Source: Bacteroidales bacterium (lineage in GTDB: Bacteria; Bacteroidota; Bacteroidia; Bacteroidales; UBA932). From it: DNA of 37,504 nt. Positions 15,361 through 23,533 of this stretch are shown here, one piece after another. The stretch lies in assembly GCA_024699055.1 (NCBI GenBank), contig JAILQG010000085.1, positions 1 to 37,504 of the forward strand, read 5' to 3'. The position numbers and the translations under genes are program-made. Below the pieces are notes generated by a model. It saw nothing but the letters and a program-made list of their open reading frames with translations. It searched no databases and was not told the DNA's origin. Numbering within the stretch: the stretch's first letter is position 1; every line of letters starts with the position of its first letter.

Positions 15361-15453
15361 AGTGATGGTAACCTCCCCAAATTCTGGGGGGTTACCCTCA
15401 AAAAAGGCCGATTTTGACGGTAACCTGCAAAAAAATGCGACGTTACCGTCACT
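15361..15453. repeat. Palindromic GGTAACC/GTTACC repeat cluster
   Basis: Two successive units start with GGCCGA...GGTAACC (about 15354-15373 and 15406-15425). The first folds as GGTAACC...GGTTACC (15367-15373 with 15390-15396, extended by C/G runs); the second as GACGGTAAC/GTTACCGTC (15416-15424 with 15442-15450). An outer 12-bp pairing AGTGATGGTAAC/GTTACCGTCACT (15361-15372 with 15442-15453) has one wobble, so the alternatives are mutually exclusive. The cluster lies between a truncated gene and the 3' end of the oxidoreductase. REP-like element or bidirectional terminator; neither proven. Confidence 0.55.
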
Positions 15454-15463
15454 TGGAGCGACA

Positions 15464-16042
15464 CTACCACCTCGTCGCTAGCTTCAGACCTTCATCTATG
15501 CAGGCTACAATCTTGGACTCGATGACACCCGGGGCGCTGTAGTCCATATTCTGGGCTGCGATTGTGGTAAGCTTGCCAAAATTCCAGAGAGCGCCGAGGG
15601 CTTTCAAATACTGCGTAGCCTGCTCGCGCGGGTCTCCGGTGGAGATATCCATGCCCCTGGTGGTGATGTAGAGCACTTTCGGTGCCTTGCAGAGACCCTT
15701 GCAGGTCTTGCCGGTGTCGGTGAAGGTGACGTCGAAGAGCGAGGTCTGCTCGAAGAAGCACTTCAATACGGCCGGGAAACTCATGTCCCAGAACGGTGCG
15801 GCGATGACGATGCGGTCTGCATCCGCGATGGCCTTGGCGGCGTCCATGGCCCATCCCGGAATCTCACCCGCACCCCGTTCCGAGAAAAGGCGGGGATTCA
15901 GCGGCACGATGTCCATATCCGGAAGGTCATAGCGGATAATCTTGTAGCGCTTGGACAACGCGGCTACAATGGGCTCAGCTATACGGAGTGTGCGCGAATC
16001 GCTCTGGCGGACGCAGGCGTTTATGAATACAAGCTTCTTCAT
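15464..16042 (-). CDS. NAD(P)H-dependent flavin oxidoreductase (flavodoxin-like fold, AzoR/MdaB type)
   Basis: This 192-residue protein starts KLVFINACVRQSDSRTLRIA, the flavin phosphate-binding loop of the NAD(P)H dehydrogenase (quinone)/azoreductase family. It has APFWDMSFPAVLKCFFEQ, the flavin-contact loop, and ITTRGMDISTG before the last strand-helix units. It likely reduces quinones or azo/nitro compounds with two electrons in the cytoplasm. It is a single gene divergent from the thioesterase, each with its own promoter. The ATG at 16042 is supported by the -7 box 20 bp upstream. Confidence 0.87.
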   Translation of the reverse strand: MKKLVFINACVRQSDSRTLRIAEPIVAALSKRYKIIRYDLPDMDIVPLNPRLFSERGAGEIPGWAMDAAKAIADADRIVIAAPFWDMSFPAVLKCFFEQTSLFDVTFTDTGKTCKGLCKAPKVLYITTRGMDISTGDPREQATQYLKALGALWNFGKLTTIAAQNMDYSAPGVIESKIVACIDEGLKLATRW

Positions 16043-16061
16043 TGAATGTTGGTTAGATTGT

Positions 16062-16069
16062 CAAATTTA
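16062..16069 (-). promoter_or_regulatory. -7 box of the flavin oxidoreductase gene
   Basis: The minus strand reads TAAATTTG (TAnnTTTG), placing the transcription start near 16058 and a leader of about 16 nt. No exact TTTG -33 box is seen. Confidence 0.5.
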
Positions 16070-16112
16070 CGCATTTTTCATGAAAATCAGCTGGTCTGGG
16101 GCTTTGCAGTGC

Positions 16113-16144
16113 GCTTGGTCAGAGCGGAGTTTTTGCTATCTTTG
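16113..16144 (+). promoter_or_regulatory. Promoter of the thioesterase gene, near-leaderless
   Basis: TTTG (16113-16116), a 20-bp spacer and TATCTTTG (16137-16144) form a full Bacteroidetes promoter. Only 7 bp separate the -7 box from the ATG at 16152, so the transcript would begin within a few bases of the start codon. Confidence 0.7.
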
Positions 16145-16151
16145 TGCGATT

Positions 16152-16541
16152 ATGGTAGAAATCGGAATCAAAGGAAGGGAGGAGGCCGTGGTGCTTCCCG
16201 AGTATACAGCAAAGCACATAGGCAGCGGAACGATACTGGTCCTGGCGACGCCCATGATGATCGCCCTTATGGAAAGGACATGCCGCCTGTCGGTGAAGCC
16301 CTATCTGGATGAGGGCCAGGAAACCGTCGGCACTCATGTCAATGTCAGCCACGACAGCGCCACACCTGTCGGCATGAAGGTCTGGTGCGAGTCGGAGGTC
16401 ATCGAGATAGACCGCCGCAGAATCACGTTCAAGGTGGCCGTGTACGATGACGCGGGCCTTGTCGGCCAGGGCACGCACGAGCGCTTCATCATCGACGAGA
16501 AGAAGTTCGGCGATAAGGTCGAGAGCAAACGGCATCAGTAA
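16152..16541 (+). CDS. FlK-like acyl-CoA thioesterase family protein
   Basis: This 129-residue hotdog-fold protein has GSGTILVLATPMMIALMERT (helix start) followed by ETVGTHVNVSHDSATPVGMK, the layout of fluoroacetyl-CoA thioesterase (FlK)-like proteins with a His in THVNVSH. A longer upstream open frame exists, but it contains the promoter, so the ATG at 16152 is chosen. It is followed 18 bp later by the HIRAN-like protein, probably in one transcript. Substrate unknown; hydrolysis of a short acyl-CoA is the family expectation. Confidence 0.83.
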   Translation: MVEIGIKGREEAVVLPEYTAKHIGSGTILVLATPMMIALMERTCRLSVKPYLDEGQETVGTHVNVSHDSATPVGMKVWCESEVIEIDRRRITFKVAVYDDAGLVGQGTHERFIIDEKKFGDKVESKRHQ

Positions 16542-16559
16542 CATCTGAAAAAGGCAGCC

Positions 16560-17423
16560 ATGATTTACGCGATTATCATCATTGTCAGTGCGGTGGCCAT
16601 CTTCCTGATCTTCAGGAACGACCACGACGGTTCATACAATACCAGTGAAAACGGTTCCAGGATGGAGCACAAGGCACAGCCCCGGCCCCAGCAACATTTT
16701 AGGTATCAGAAGTTTACAGAATCGGCACATAAGGCCGATGCCGCTCCAAAAACTGAACCGAAGTCCAAAACTGAACCGAAGCCCAAGACTGAACCGAAGT
16801 CTGAGAAGAAAGCATCCGCACAGCCATTGAAGGAGCAGCTTCTCGGTGAGATTGAGGCCGCAATCAATGCGGCTAAGAAAAATGCCGAGGAGCCGATGAA
16901 GGTGTTCGGCGAGGCAATGGGGAAGGCCAAAGAAGCCTTTATGACCGCCGTGAATGAGGCGCAGAAGGGATGGAATACGGCATCGCCCCGGCCGGATGTG
17001 GACGAGCAGTTTCAGGACTACGAAGATCCGGATTTTGACGATGAAGAATTGGATTTATCATTCCTTGATAACATCGACTACTCCGAGGACTTGGAGGAGA
17101 ACACGGAGACCTTCGACATAACCGGTCTCAAATACCGCTGCACCGTACATGACTGCGGCAGGATTGTGGGCGTTGTGCAGCCGGAGCCGTCGAATGCGCA
17201 CGACAGCCGGGCGCAGGCGGTCATCCGCAATGACGGCAAACTGCTGGGCTACATCCCACACACGCAGCTGGACTGGTATGAGGACTTCAATGAGCAGAAT
17301 ATCCCCTGCCCCTTCGTGGGCGAGATTGAAACTGACGACCGCGGCGGACTTATCGCCGAGATTAAGGTGATCATTCCAAGCAGCCGGGAGTTCGTTGAGG
17401 AAGAAATCGAAGACGGATTATAG
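16560..17423 (+). CDS. Membrane-anchored protein with HIRAN-like C-terminal domain
   Basis: This 287-residue protein has an N-terminal transmembrane helix (3-18), then a low-complexity linker with three tandem KTEPKS/P repeats (64-81), and an Ala/Lys helical stretch (90-140). An acidic run rich in Asp/Glu follows (148-185), then a C-terminal domain (about 188-275). In that domain RCTVHDCGRIVGVVQPEPSN, HDSRAQAV and LLGYIPH follow the HIRAN pattern of a Glu-Pro-x-Asn-x-x-Asp turn and a GYIP strand. HIRAN domains usually bind DNA 3' ends in helicases; a stand-alone, membrane-tethered version is of unknown role. It lies between the thioesterase and the YiiX-like gene in a likely operon. Confidence 0.65.
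   Translation: MIYAIIIIVSAVAIFLIFRNDHDGSYNTSENGSRMEHKAQPRPQQHFRYQKFTESAHKADAAPKTEPKSKTEPKPKTEPKSEKKASAQPLKEQLLGEIEAAINAAKKNAEEPMKVFGEAMGKAKEAFMTAVNEAQKGWNTASPRPDVDEQFQDYEDPDFDDEELDLSFLDNIDYSEDLEENTETFDITGLKYRCTVHDCGRIVGVVQPEPSNAHDSRAQAVIRNDGKLLGYIPHTQLDWYEDFNEQNIPCPFVGEIETDDRGGLIAEIKVIIPSSREFVEEEIEDGL
16749..16802 (+). repeat. Three tandem 18-bp repeats coding KTEPK(S/P)
   Basis: Units start at 16749, 16767 and 16785 and differ at only one to three bases; each codes Lys-Thr-Glu-Pro-Lys-Ser/Pro in frame in the HIRAN-like protein's linker. Copy number could change by slippage without breaking the frame. Confidence 0.85.
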
Positions 17424-17434
17424 ATTTTTGCGCA

Positions 17435-18094
17435 ATGAAAAAACTACTGCTCTTTTTCGCGATACTGTTTCTGGCCATCGGCTGTGGAAGCAGGAAAGGG
17501 GGTCTCCGCAGCGGGGATCTCATTTTTGTAGGACTCCCCGTCGCTTATGACGCCGAGACGGGGACGATGGATGCGGCCATCTCGTCTGCCACCGGAGAAG
17601 AAGGGGCGGTGAATCTGATTCACGTCGCCATTGCCGAGGTCGAGGGCGACAGCGTCTGGATCATTGACGCCACCATTGCCCACGGCGTGGACCGGCATCC
17701 CCTGGACACCTTCCTCACGGACTTCACGCTGCGGGACGGCTCTTATCCGGAGTTCATCGTTAAGCGCGTGAAAGGCATCGATGCCGATGCCGCCGTGGAA
17801 AGGGCCAAATCATTCTGCGGCAGGGCCTATGATCTCCGTTTCCTGCCGGACAACGATGACCTGTACTGCACCGAGCTGGTACAGATGAGCTATCTGGACA
17901 AGTCCGGGAAGCCCGTCTTTGAAAGCGAGCCCATGAACTGGCTGGCCGCGGACGGGACTATGCCGGCTTATTGGGAATGGCTCTTCGGCCAGCTGGGAAT
18001 GGATGTGCCGCAAGGCCTGCCCGGCACCAATCCTCAACGGATGGCACAGTCCGGATACCTGGTTGAGGTTCCGGCACAAATAGCCAGGCTATAA
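17435..18094 (+). CDS. YiiX/YebB-like NlpC/P60-type cysteine hydrolase lipoprotein
   Basis: This 219-residue protein has a lipoprotein signal (MKKLLLFFAILFLAIGC, Cys17). LRSGDLIFVGLP, NLIHVAIAEV (His63) and DDLYCTELVQMSY (Cys145) are the permuted NlpC/P60 catalytic blocks of the YiiX/YebB family: RxGDLIF, HVGI-like and YCSELV-like. A peptidase or amidase acting on peptidoglycan or lipids in the envelope is expected; substrate not known. It starts 11 bp after the HIRAN-like gene and its 3' end overlaps the convergent gene at 18089 by 6 bp. Confidence 0.82.
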   Translation: MKKLLLFFAILFLAIGCGSRKGGLRSGDLIFVGLPVAYDAETGTMDAAISSATGEEGAVNLIHVAIAEVEGDSVWIIDATIAHGVDRHPLDTFLTDFTLRDGSYPEFIVKRVKGIDADAAVERAKSFCGRAYDLRFLPDNDDLYCTELVQMSYLDKSGKPVFESEPMNWLAADGTMPAYWEWLFGQLGMDVPQGLPGTNPQRMAQSGYLVEVPAQIARL

Positions 18095-18472
18095 GTATTC
18101 TTCCAAGAACTCGCAGGCGTCGGCAACGCAGTCCGGGCAGTCACGCAACGGCTTGCCGGTGCCCACTCCTTTGAGCAGTCTGCACTGGGTGGCACCGTTC
18201 CGCTGCTGAAACTTCGTCATCATTTCCTTCATCCGCGCACGGGACAGGTTGCGGTCCCTGGTGACCAGACCCACTATCATTCCGGCACCGACAAGAGCGC
18301 CGCAGGTGCCTTCCATATTGCCCATGCCGGTTCCGTAGGCTCCGGCAATGTCCATGGCTGTCTGCTCGGAAAGGCCAACCAGGCCGCAGTATGTACATAC
18401 CACGGCCTGGGCACAGTTATGTGAGTTGCAGCGTTTCTTTTCCGCTGCGAGATACCTCAGAGTTTCTTTCAC
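18089..18472 (-). CDS. C_GCAxxG_C_C family Cys-rich redox protein
   Basis: This 127-residue protein has nine cysteines, including CNSHNCAQAVVCTYC (15-29), GTCGALVGAG (Cys57), CRLL (97) and CPDC (112-115). This is the C_GCAxxG_C_C family, thought to bind redox cofactors or metal; function not established. The start is GTG, two bases after the stop of SusD (18475-20307), and no ATG is found before codon 40, so translation is probably coupled to SusD. A Cys-rich cytosolic protein as last gene of a SusCD operon is unusual. Confidence 0.83.
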   Translation of the reverse strand: MKETLRYLAAEKKRCNSHNCAQAVVCTYCGLVGLSEQTAMDIAGAYGTGMGNMEGTCGALVGAGMIVGLVTRDRNLSRARMKEMMTKFQQRNGATQCRLLKGVGTGKPLRDCPDCVADACEFLEEYL

Positions 18473-18474
18473 GT

Positions 18475-20307
18475 CTATCTTTCGTTGGTCGGGATACCGC
18501 TGACGGAAGTCTCGTCCAAAGGAATCTGATACTGGATCTTGGGACTGTTGTAGGGGATGACCTCGGTCTTGGTACGGCTCGGGAAGCGGCGGTCGATGTC
18601 CTTCTTGTTGCGGATAAGGTCCATGGTACGGAAGCCTTCGTAGAAGAACTCGAGACGGCGCTCGTCGAGAACCATATCCACGGGATCGGAATAGCCGCGG
18701 CCCGCAATATTGGCTTCAGTCATAAGTGCGTTTCCGGAGAGACCCGCACGGGTACGGATGATGTTCACGTCTGCGATGGCCTCCGCGGTCTTTCCAAGAT
18801 GCGCATAGGCCTCGGCCCTGTTCAGGATAGCCTCGGAGTAGCGCACCATGATGTAAGACGCATTCAGGTCATATGCCGAACCCTCACGGATGCTGAACTT
18901 GTTGCAGAACCATGTGGGATAGCCGCCGGGACGCACGCTGTACAAATTCTGCTCGAATATGGTTGTACCGCTCTTCAGCACCTGGGGAGTAGGCATCTTG
19001 TGGCGGACATAGCACCTGGTGTGGGCGTTGTCGTTGAGGATGTAGCCCGGGAATTCGTTGCAGACCTTGGTGGAGGTGTTGTCGGGTATGGCCTTGTATG
19101 CCTTGCCGTCCTTGGTGAAGGAGTAGGTGCCGTCGCCGTTGTCGGTGATGCTGGAGACAAGCTCCTTCAGCTCGCAGGGATCGGTCTTGGTGCCGCTGCC
19201 GGACAGGATCGCCTCAGGATAGACGTTTACGTTCGTAAGGCAGCCGTTCACTTCGTCGGGCTCGCCCCAGGTGATGAAGAGGCCGTCCACGCCGAGGTGG
19301 AGACGGACCAGGTCGGTATAACGCTTGTCGGAGGGGAAACGTTCCATCAGGTCAAGCAGCGGATCCGCCACGTAAAGCTCGCCCCAGCCAATGCCCTGGG
19401 TGCCGTTGGGAGAATCGTACATGCTGGCGATCAGGCCCTTTACGCTCCAGTTGACGACATCGGCATCGGTGACGTCTATGCACCATTGAACCTCCTTGTT
19501 GTTACTCGCCTTTGAGTACAGGTCGGTGACCTCGGCCTCGAGATGCGAGGCGGGATCGGCCCCAAGGACCTCGGTAGCCACATCGATGCACTTTTGCCAC
19601 TCCCCTTCATACAGATAAACTCTGGAAAGCAGGGTCTGTGCGGCTTCCTTGGAAACATAACCGTTGTCTCCCCTCTTGGTGGAAGGATCCATAAGGCGTA
19701 TGGCCTCGAGAAGGTCGGCCTCGATGGCGTCGTAGCATTCACCCACGGTGGCGCGTTCGGTAACGGAATAGTCAGTGCTCATACGGAGCACTACGCCCGG
19801 ATTCTCCCTGCCGAAGCTGTACGGCTTAGCATACAGGTTGCAGAGCACGAGGTGGAAGAATGCACGGAGGAAGTGGTTCTCGCCCTTGAGCTGGTTGTTC
19901 TCGCTCGGGGTGTCGGTCTCCTGCAGGGCGGCGATGTTGGAATTGGCCGCGTAGATCATCTTGTAGCAGGCCATCCAGAAATAGCTGGCGTCGGCCGAGT
20001 TGGCATCGTCCATGTACTGGGCGGAGGTCCAGAACGGGTCGGTACTGGTCCACGAGAAGCAGATGTTGTCCGCCCTCACCTCGTTGAGGAGATAATACTG
20101 GCGGGCGAAGGTGTTGTTCAGGCTGATGCCGCCGCGGAATTCCTGCATATCCTTCATCATGGAATAGATGCCGTCGGTGGTGTACACCGCGGCCGCTGAA
20201 TTCTGAGCGAGGGCCTCGCTGTTCAGGGTATCGGACGGAATGTAGTCGAGGTTTATACATCCTGCAGCAAGCAGGGGAAGTAATATGAATGAGAATATCT
20301 TTTTCAT
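18475..20307 (-). CDS. SusD/RagB-family nutrient-binding outer membrane lipoprotein (pair 1)
   Basis: This 610-residue protein has the lipoprotein signal MKKIFSFILLPLLAAGC (Cys17). The SusD tetratricopeptide-like regions include ANSNIAALQETD, GENHFLRAFFHLVLCNLYAK and EAAQTLLSRVYLYEGEW. The C-terminal signature is SEAILNRAEAYAHLG...ADVNIIRTRAGL, LDERRLEFFYEGFRTMDLIR, ending SGIPTNER. It caps the SusC barrel and binds the glycan at the cell surface. It lies 14 bp after SusC and 2 bp before the C_GCAxxG protein. It is paralogous to the SusD at 30856-32811. Confidence 0.95.
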   Translation of the reverse strand: MKKIFSFILLPLLAAGCINLDYIPSDTLNSEALAQNSAAAVYTTDGIYSMMKDMQEFRGGISLNNTFARQYYLLNEVRADNICFSWTSTDPFWTSAQYMDDANSADASYFWMACYKMIYAANSNIAALQETDTPSENNQLKGENHFLRAFFHLVLCNLYAKPYSFGRENPGVVLRMSTDYSVTERATVGECYDAIEADLLEAIRLMDPSTKRGDNGYVSKEAAQTLLSRVYLYEGEWQKCIDVATEVLGADPASHLEAEVTDLYSKASNNKEVQWCIDVTDADVVNWSVKGLIASMYDSPNGTQGIGWGELYVADPLLDLMERFPSDKRYTDLVRLHLGVDGLFITWGEPDEVNGCLTNVNVYPEAILSGSGTKTDPCELKELVSSITDNGDGTYSFTKDGKAYKAIPDNTSTKVCNEFPGYILNDNAHTRCYVRHKMPTPQVLKSGTTIFEQNLYSVRPGGYPTWFCNKFSIREGSAYDLNASYIMVRYSEAILNRAEAYAHLGKTAEAIADVNIIRTRAGLSGNALMTEANIAGRGYSDPVDMVLDERRLEFFYEGFRTMDLIRNKKDIDRRFPSRTKTEVIPYNSPKIQYQIPLDETSVSGIPTNER

Positions 20308-20321
20308 AACGCGTCCTGTTT

Positions 20322-23300
20322 TTAGAATTTGAGGTCAATACCGAAAATGAAAGATCTCGGGACGGGATAGTTGTCGCTGAACGTACCGGCAAGCGACGAG
20401 CCGCTGCCTTCCAGCCTGACTTCCGGGTCTGCTCCGGAGAACTTGGTGAAGGTGAAGACGTTGTCTGCCGTGAAGTAGATGCGGCCGCCCTGGAGGAAGC
20501 CCTTGAAGAGGGGCTTGCCGATGTTGTAGGCCAGGGTGATGTTCTTCACGCGGAGGAAGCTGCCGTCTTCGAGGTAACGGGTGGAGTAGCTGTTACTCTT
20601 CTTGTTGCCGTTCTGCATGGGACGGGGATGAGTTGCGATCGCGTGGGTGCTCTCATCCTCGGGATCCCAGCGGACCCAGCCGAGCCCGTTGTTGATGCTC
20701 ATCATATTGTAGTCGATGTACGAACCGTCGCAGTCGTTGGTGATACGGGAACGGTTGAACACCTTGTTGCCGTACACGAAGTGGAGATTGGCGTCGAGGC
20801 TCCAGTTCTTCCATGTGAGGCTGGTGTTGGCACCGCCGGTGAACTTGGGAGTGGCGGATCCGACCATGCGGTAATCAGCCAGGTCGTACAGGTTGGTCGT
20901 CTCCCTGTTTCCGGTGTAGACGGGCCAGGGGGTCTCTTCCGTGGATTTTTCGGAAGTGGGGTTTCCGCGCCCGTCCAGGACATAATAGAGGATGGCGCCG
21001 TTTGCGTCTCTTTCCTTCTCATACATCCACCAGAGCGGGTCTCCGGTCTCGGGATCGACGCCGGCCCACTCAGGCATGTACCAGGTGTAGATGTCGTAAC
21101 CTTCGGCAACGATCTGCTCTACCTTCGGGGTGCCGTAGCCACGGCGGAAGGCTCCGTTGGGCAGGTACTTGACGGTATTGCGGTTGAGGCCGAAGTTGAA
21201 GCCCACGTTCCAGCGGAAGTTCTTGCTCTTGACGATGTCGGCGTCCGCCGCCACTTCGATACCCTTGTTGTTGATGACACCGACGTTGTCGGTAAAGTAG
21301 GTGAAGCCGCTGGATGCAGCCTGGGGCACATCGAGGAGAAGGTCCTTGTTGTTCGTGTTGTAGAGGTCGACGGCGAAGTTCAGGCGGTCGAACATGCGGG
21401 CCTCCAGACCGAGGCTGGCCATGTAGGCGACCTCCCATCCGAGTTCCGGATTGGCCATCCGTTCGGCAACGGCCACGACCTTGTCGTTGTAGGTGTAGCT
21501 GGTGGAGAACGAATCCATGTAGAGGAACGGGGAGATGTCGGAGTTACCGGTCTTACCGTAACCTACGCGAAGCTTCAGGAGGTCGAACGCCCTGGCGTCC
21601 TTCATGAAGTCTTCCTTGCTGATGATCCACGCGGCCGAAGCGCCCGGGAAGAAACCTCCGCGCGTCTTGGGAGCGAATTTGTAGGTCTTGTCGTAACGGA
21701 TGGAAGCGGTGGCCACGTACTTTTCTTTATAAGAATACTGCGCCTGACCGAGCACGGCCCACGAAGCGGACCGCGAGTCGCTTCCCCATACTCCGAAACC
21801 GGAGGCGGTGCTGTTGAGGGCCTTCATGCCGGTGGGCATGAAGCCGCCGGTCGCGCCCATATTCTCGTCATAGCCCCATCCGACCTCGTAACCGACGATG
21901 CCGTTGAGGGCATGGGGGCCGAAGTTCTTGTGGGCCTTGAGGAGTTCGGTAAGGCCTACGCCCCAGCCACGGCCGTCGCTCTGCGAGAGAGACCCCTGTC
22001 CGAGGGAACCGGCGTTGGTGCGGGCGTCGTTATAGGTCTTGCTGCTCCAGTTGGATGAGGCCAGGCGGCCGGTGCTGGTGAAACTGAGCCAGTCGGTAAT
22101 GTTCCAGACCAGCTGCAGGTCGGCCACGGACTCTTCGCTCCAGCTCTGGGAGGTGTTGTAAAGAAGCGTGTGGAAGGGATTGTACTGCTCCTTTCCGTAC
22201 CATGAAACGCCGTCGCCCTCGGGAGTGCCTATGGCATAGGGGTTGCCGTTCTCGTCGAACGGGATGTCCCAGGGCATTCCCTGATAGGCCATGGACAGGT
22301 CCTTCCAGTCAGATGTGTAGTCGCTCTGGGCACGGTTATAGGCCAGGCGGATGTTGAGCATGACCTTTTCGCCGATGGGGGCCGAAAGGTTCAGTCGGGC
22401 GGAATTGCGCTTGAAGCCGGTGAAGATCAGGGAGCCTTCTTCGTCGTAATGGTCGATGCTGGCGAAATAATTCATACGCCCGGAGATGCCGGCCACGGAA
22501 ACGTAGTAATCCTGGACGACACCTTTCTTGAAGATGTTGTTGTACCAGTCGTAGTCGCGCTCCAGAAGGGTTTCGGGACGGAGACTGGCAAACTGCTTCT
22601 CGCTCATCATCATTCTCTGGGTGTTGTAAAGCTCTTCGCTGTTCATCGGATGGAAACGTCCGGAAAGGGCCTGCTTGATACCGGCGCTGGCCTTGAAGTT
22701 GACGTCGGTGCGGCTGCGGTCCTTGGCGTTCTTGGTGGTGACCACTATGACGCCGCCCGCTGCGGATGCGCCGTACAGGGCGGTGGCGGAGGCGTCTTTC
22801 AGGATCGTCACGCTTTCCACGTCGTTGGGATTGAAGGTGCCTCCGGCGATGCCGTCGACCACATAGAGGGGATCGGCGCTCGCCGCGATGGAACCTGTAC
22901 CGCGGATGCGGATCTGGGCGCCTTCACCGGGCTGGCCGCTGGCGTTCATTACAACCACGCCGGCAGCCTTGCCCTGGAGCATGTTGCCCAGGTCGGGAGT
23001 GGAGTTGTCAAGGAGTTCCTCGCTGCTCAGGGATACGACGGAGCTGGAGAGCTCGTTCTTCTTCTGGGAGGTGTAACCCATGACGACCACTTCGTCCAGG
23101 AAATGGGTATCCTCCTTCATGAAGACATCGATTTTGCCCCTGCCGTTCACCGGTTCCACCACGTCGGTGTAGCCGAGGAGGTTGAAGGTGAGGGTGGCGT
23201 CTTTCCCGGCGTTTACCGAAAAATTGCCGTCCAGGTCGGTGACGGAGCCGCCGCCGGTGGAAACAATCACTCCGACGCCGATAAGGGGCTCGCCCGTAAC

Positions 23301-23390
23301 GGCGTCCTTAACCGAGCCTGTGACTGTATTCTGCGCGAAGGCGGCAGTCGCGAACAGGCTCAGGAGGATGAAAGCAAATAGTTTTTTCAT
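20322..23390 (-). CDS. SusC/RagA-family TonB-dependent outer membrane transporter (pair 1)
   Basis: This 1022-residue protein starts at the ATG at 23390 with signal peptide MKKLFAFILLSLFATAAFA. An N-terminal carboxypeptidase-regulatory-like domain follows (VTGSVKDAVTGEPLIGVGV), then the SusC motif with DEVVVMGYTSQKK, the plug (LQGKAAGVVVMNASGQPGEG and IRIRGTGSI, PLYVVDGI, LKDASATALYG), and a long beta-barrel closing with FIFGIDLKF. Two in-frame ATGs upstream (23402, 23411) are at or before the inferred transcript start. It imports glycan pieces across the outer membrane using TonB energy. It is closely related to the SusC at 27837-30842 throughout, pointing to duplication. Confidence 0.95.
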   Translation of the reverse strand: MKKLFAFILLSLFATAAFAQNTVTGSVKDAVTGEPLIGVGVIVSTGGGSVTDLDGNFSVNAGKDATLTFNLLGYTDVVEPVNGRGKIDVFMKEDTHFLDEVVVMGYTSQKKNELSSSVVSLSSEELLDNSTPDLGNMLQGKAAGVVVMNASGQPGEGAQIRIRGTGSIAASADPLYVVDGIAGGTFNPNDVESVTILKDASATALYGASAAGGVIVVTTKNAKDRSRTDVNFKASAGIKQALSGRFHPMNSEELYNTQRMMMSEKQFASLRPETLLERDYDWYNNIFKKGVVQDYYVSVAGISGRMNYFASIDHYDEEGSLIFTGFKRNSARLNLSAPIGEKVMLNIRLAYNRAQSDYTSDWKDLSMAYQGMPWDIPFDENGNPYAIGTPEGDGVSWYGKEQYNPFHTLLYNTSQSWSEESVADLQLVWNITDWLSFTSTGRLASSNWSSKTYNDARTNAGSLGQGSLSQSDGRGWGVGLTELLKAHKNFGPHALNGIVGYEVGWGYDENMGATGGFMPTGMKALNSTASGFGVWGSDSRSASWAVLGQAQYSYKEKYVATASIRYDKTYKFAPKTRGGFFPGASAAWIISKEDFMKDARAFDLLKLRVGYGKTGNSDISPFLYMDSFSTSYTYNDKVVAVAERMANPELGWEVAYMASLGLEARMFDRLNFAVDLYNTNNKDLLLDVPQAASSGFTYFTDNVGVINNKGIEVAADADIVKSKNFRWNVGFNFGLNRNTVKYLPNGAFRRGYGTPKVEQIVAEGYDIYTWYMPEWAGVDPETGDPLWWMYEKERDANGAILYYVLDGRGNPTSEKSTEETPWPVYTGNRETTNLYDLADYRMVGSATPKFTGGANTSLTWKNWSLDANLHFVYGNKVFNRSRITNDCDGSYIDYNMMSINNGLGWVRWDPEDESTHAIATHPRPMQNGNKKSNSYSTRYLEDGSFLRVKNITLAYNIGKPLFKGFLQGGRIYFTADNVFTFTKFSGADPEVRLEGSGSSLAGTFSDNYPVPRSFIFGIDLKF

Positions 23391-23412
23391 CTGTGTAAAC
23401 ATGTTGGTCAAC

Positions 23413-23420
23413 CAAATATA
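23413..23420 (-). promoter_or_regulatory. -7 box of SusCD operon 1
   Basis: The minus strand reads TATATTTG, 22 bp before the chosen SusC ATG. It supports starting translation at 23390 rather than 23411. No consensus -33 box is visible, which may mean activator dependence. Confidence 0.55.
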
Positions 23421-23505
23421 TTAATATATTGCGGATTATGCGGCCGGGGGCGATAAAAATATTGTTACGCAGGGTTTCGATGTGACATTTGTCCGTATAA
23501 ATAAT

Positions 23506-23513
23506 TATATTTG
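23506..23513 (+). promoter_or_regulatory. -7 box of the beta-barrel protein gene
   Basis: TATATTTG lies 20 bp before the ATG at 23534, divergent from the SusC promoter in a 143-bp intergenic region. A TTTG at 23488-23491 is too close (14 bp) to be a standard -33 box. Confidence 0.5.
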
Positions 23514-23533
23514 TATGGTTCAATAATAACGTT

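Noticed and set aside
15951..16151. Upstream extension of the thioesterase frame
   Set aside because: It would include the thioesterase promoter and overlap the divergent oxidoreductase gene; the conserved domain begins after the ATG at 16152.
16749..16802. Possible CRISPR-like array
   Set aside because: Tandem 18-bp units without spacers, in frame inside a protein linker.
20628..22058. A 476-codon plus-strand frame inside susC (pair 1)
   Set aside because: Antisense shadow of a TonB-dependent transporter; no start signals or recognisable domains.
23391..23411. Earlier start codons for SusC pair 1 (23402, 23411)
   Set aside because: They lie at or before the inferred transcription start and would place seven or fewer extra residues before a normal signal peptide.
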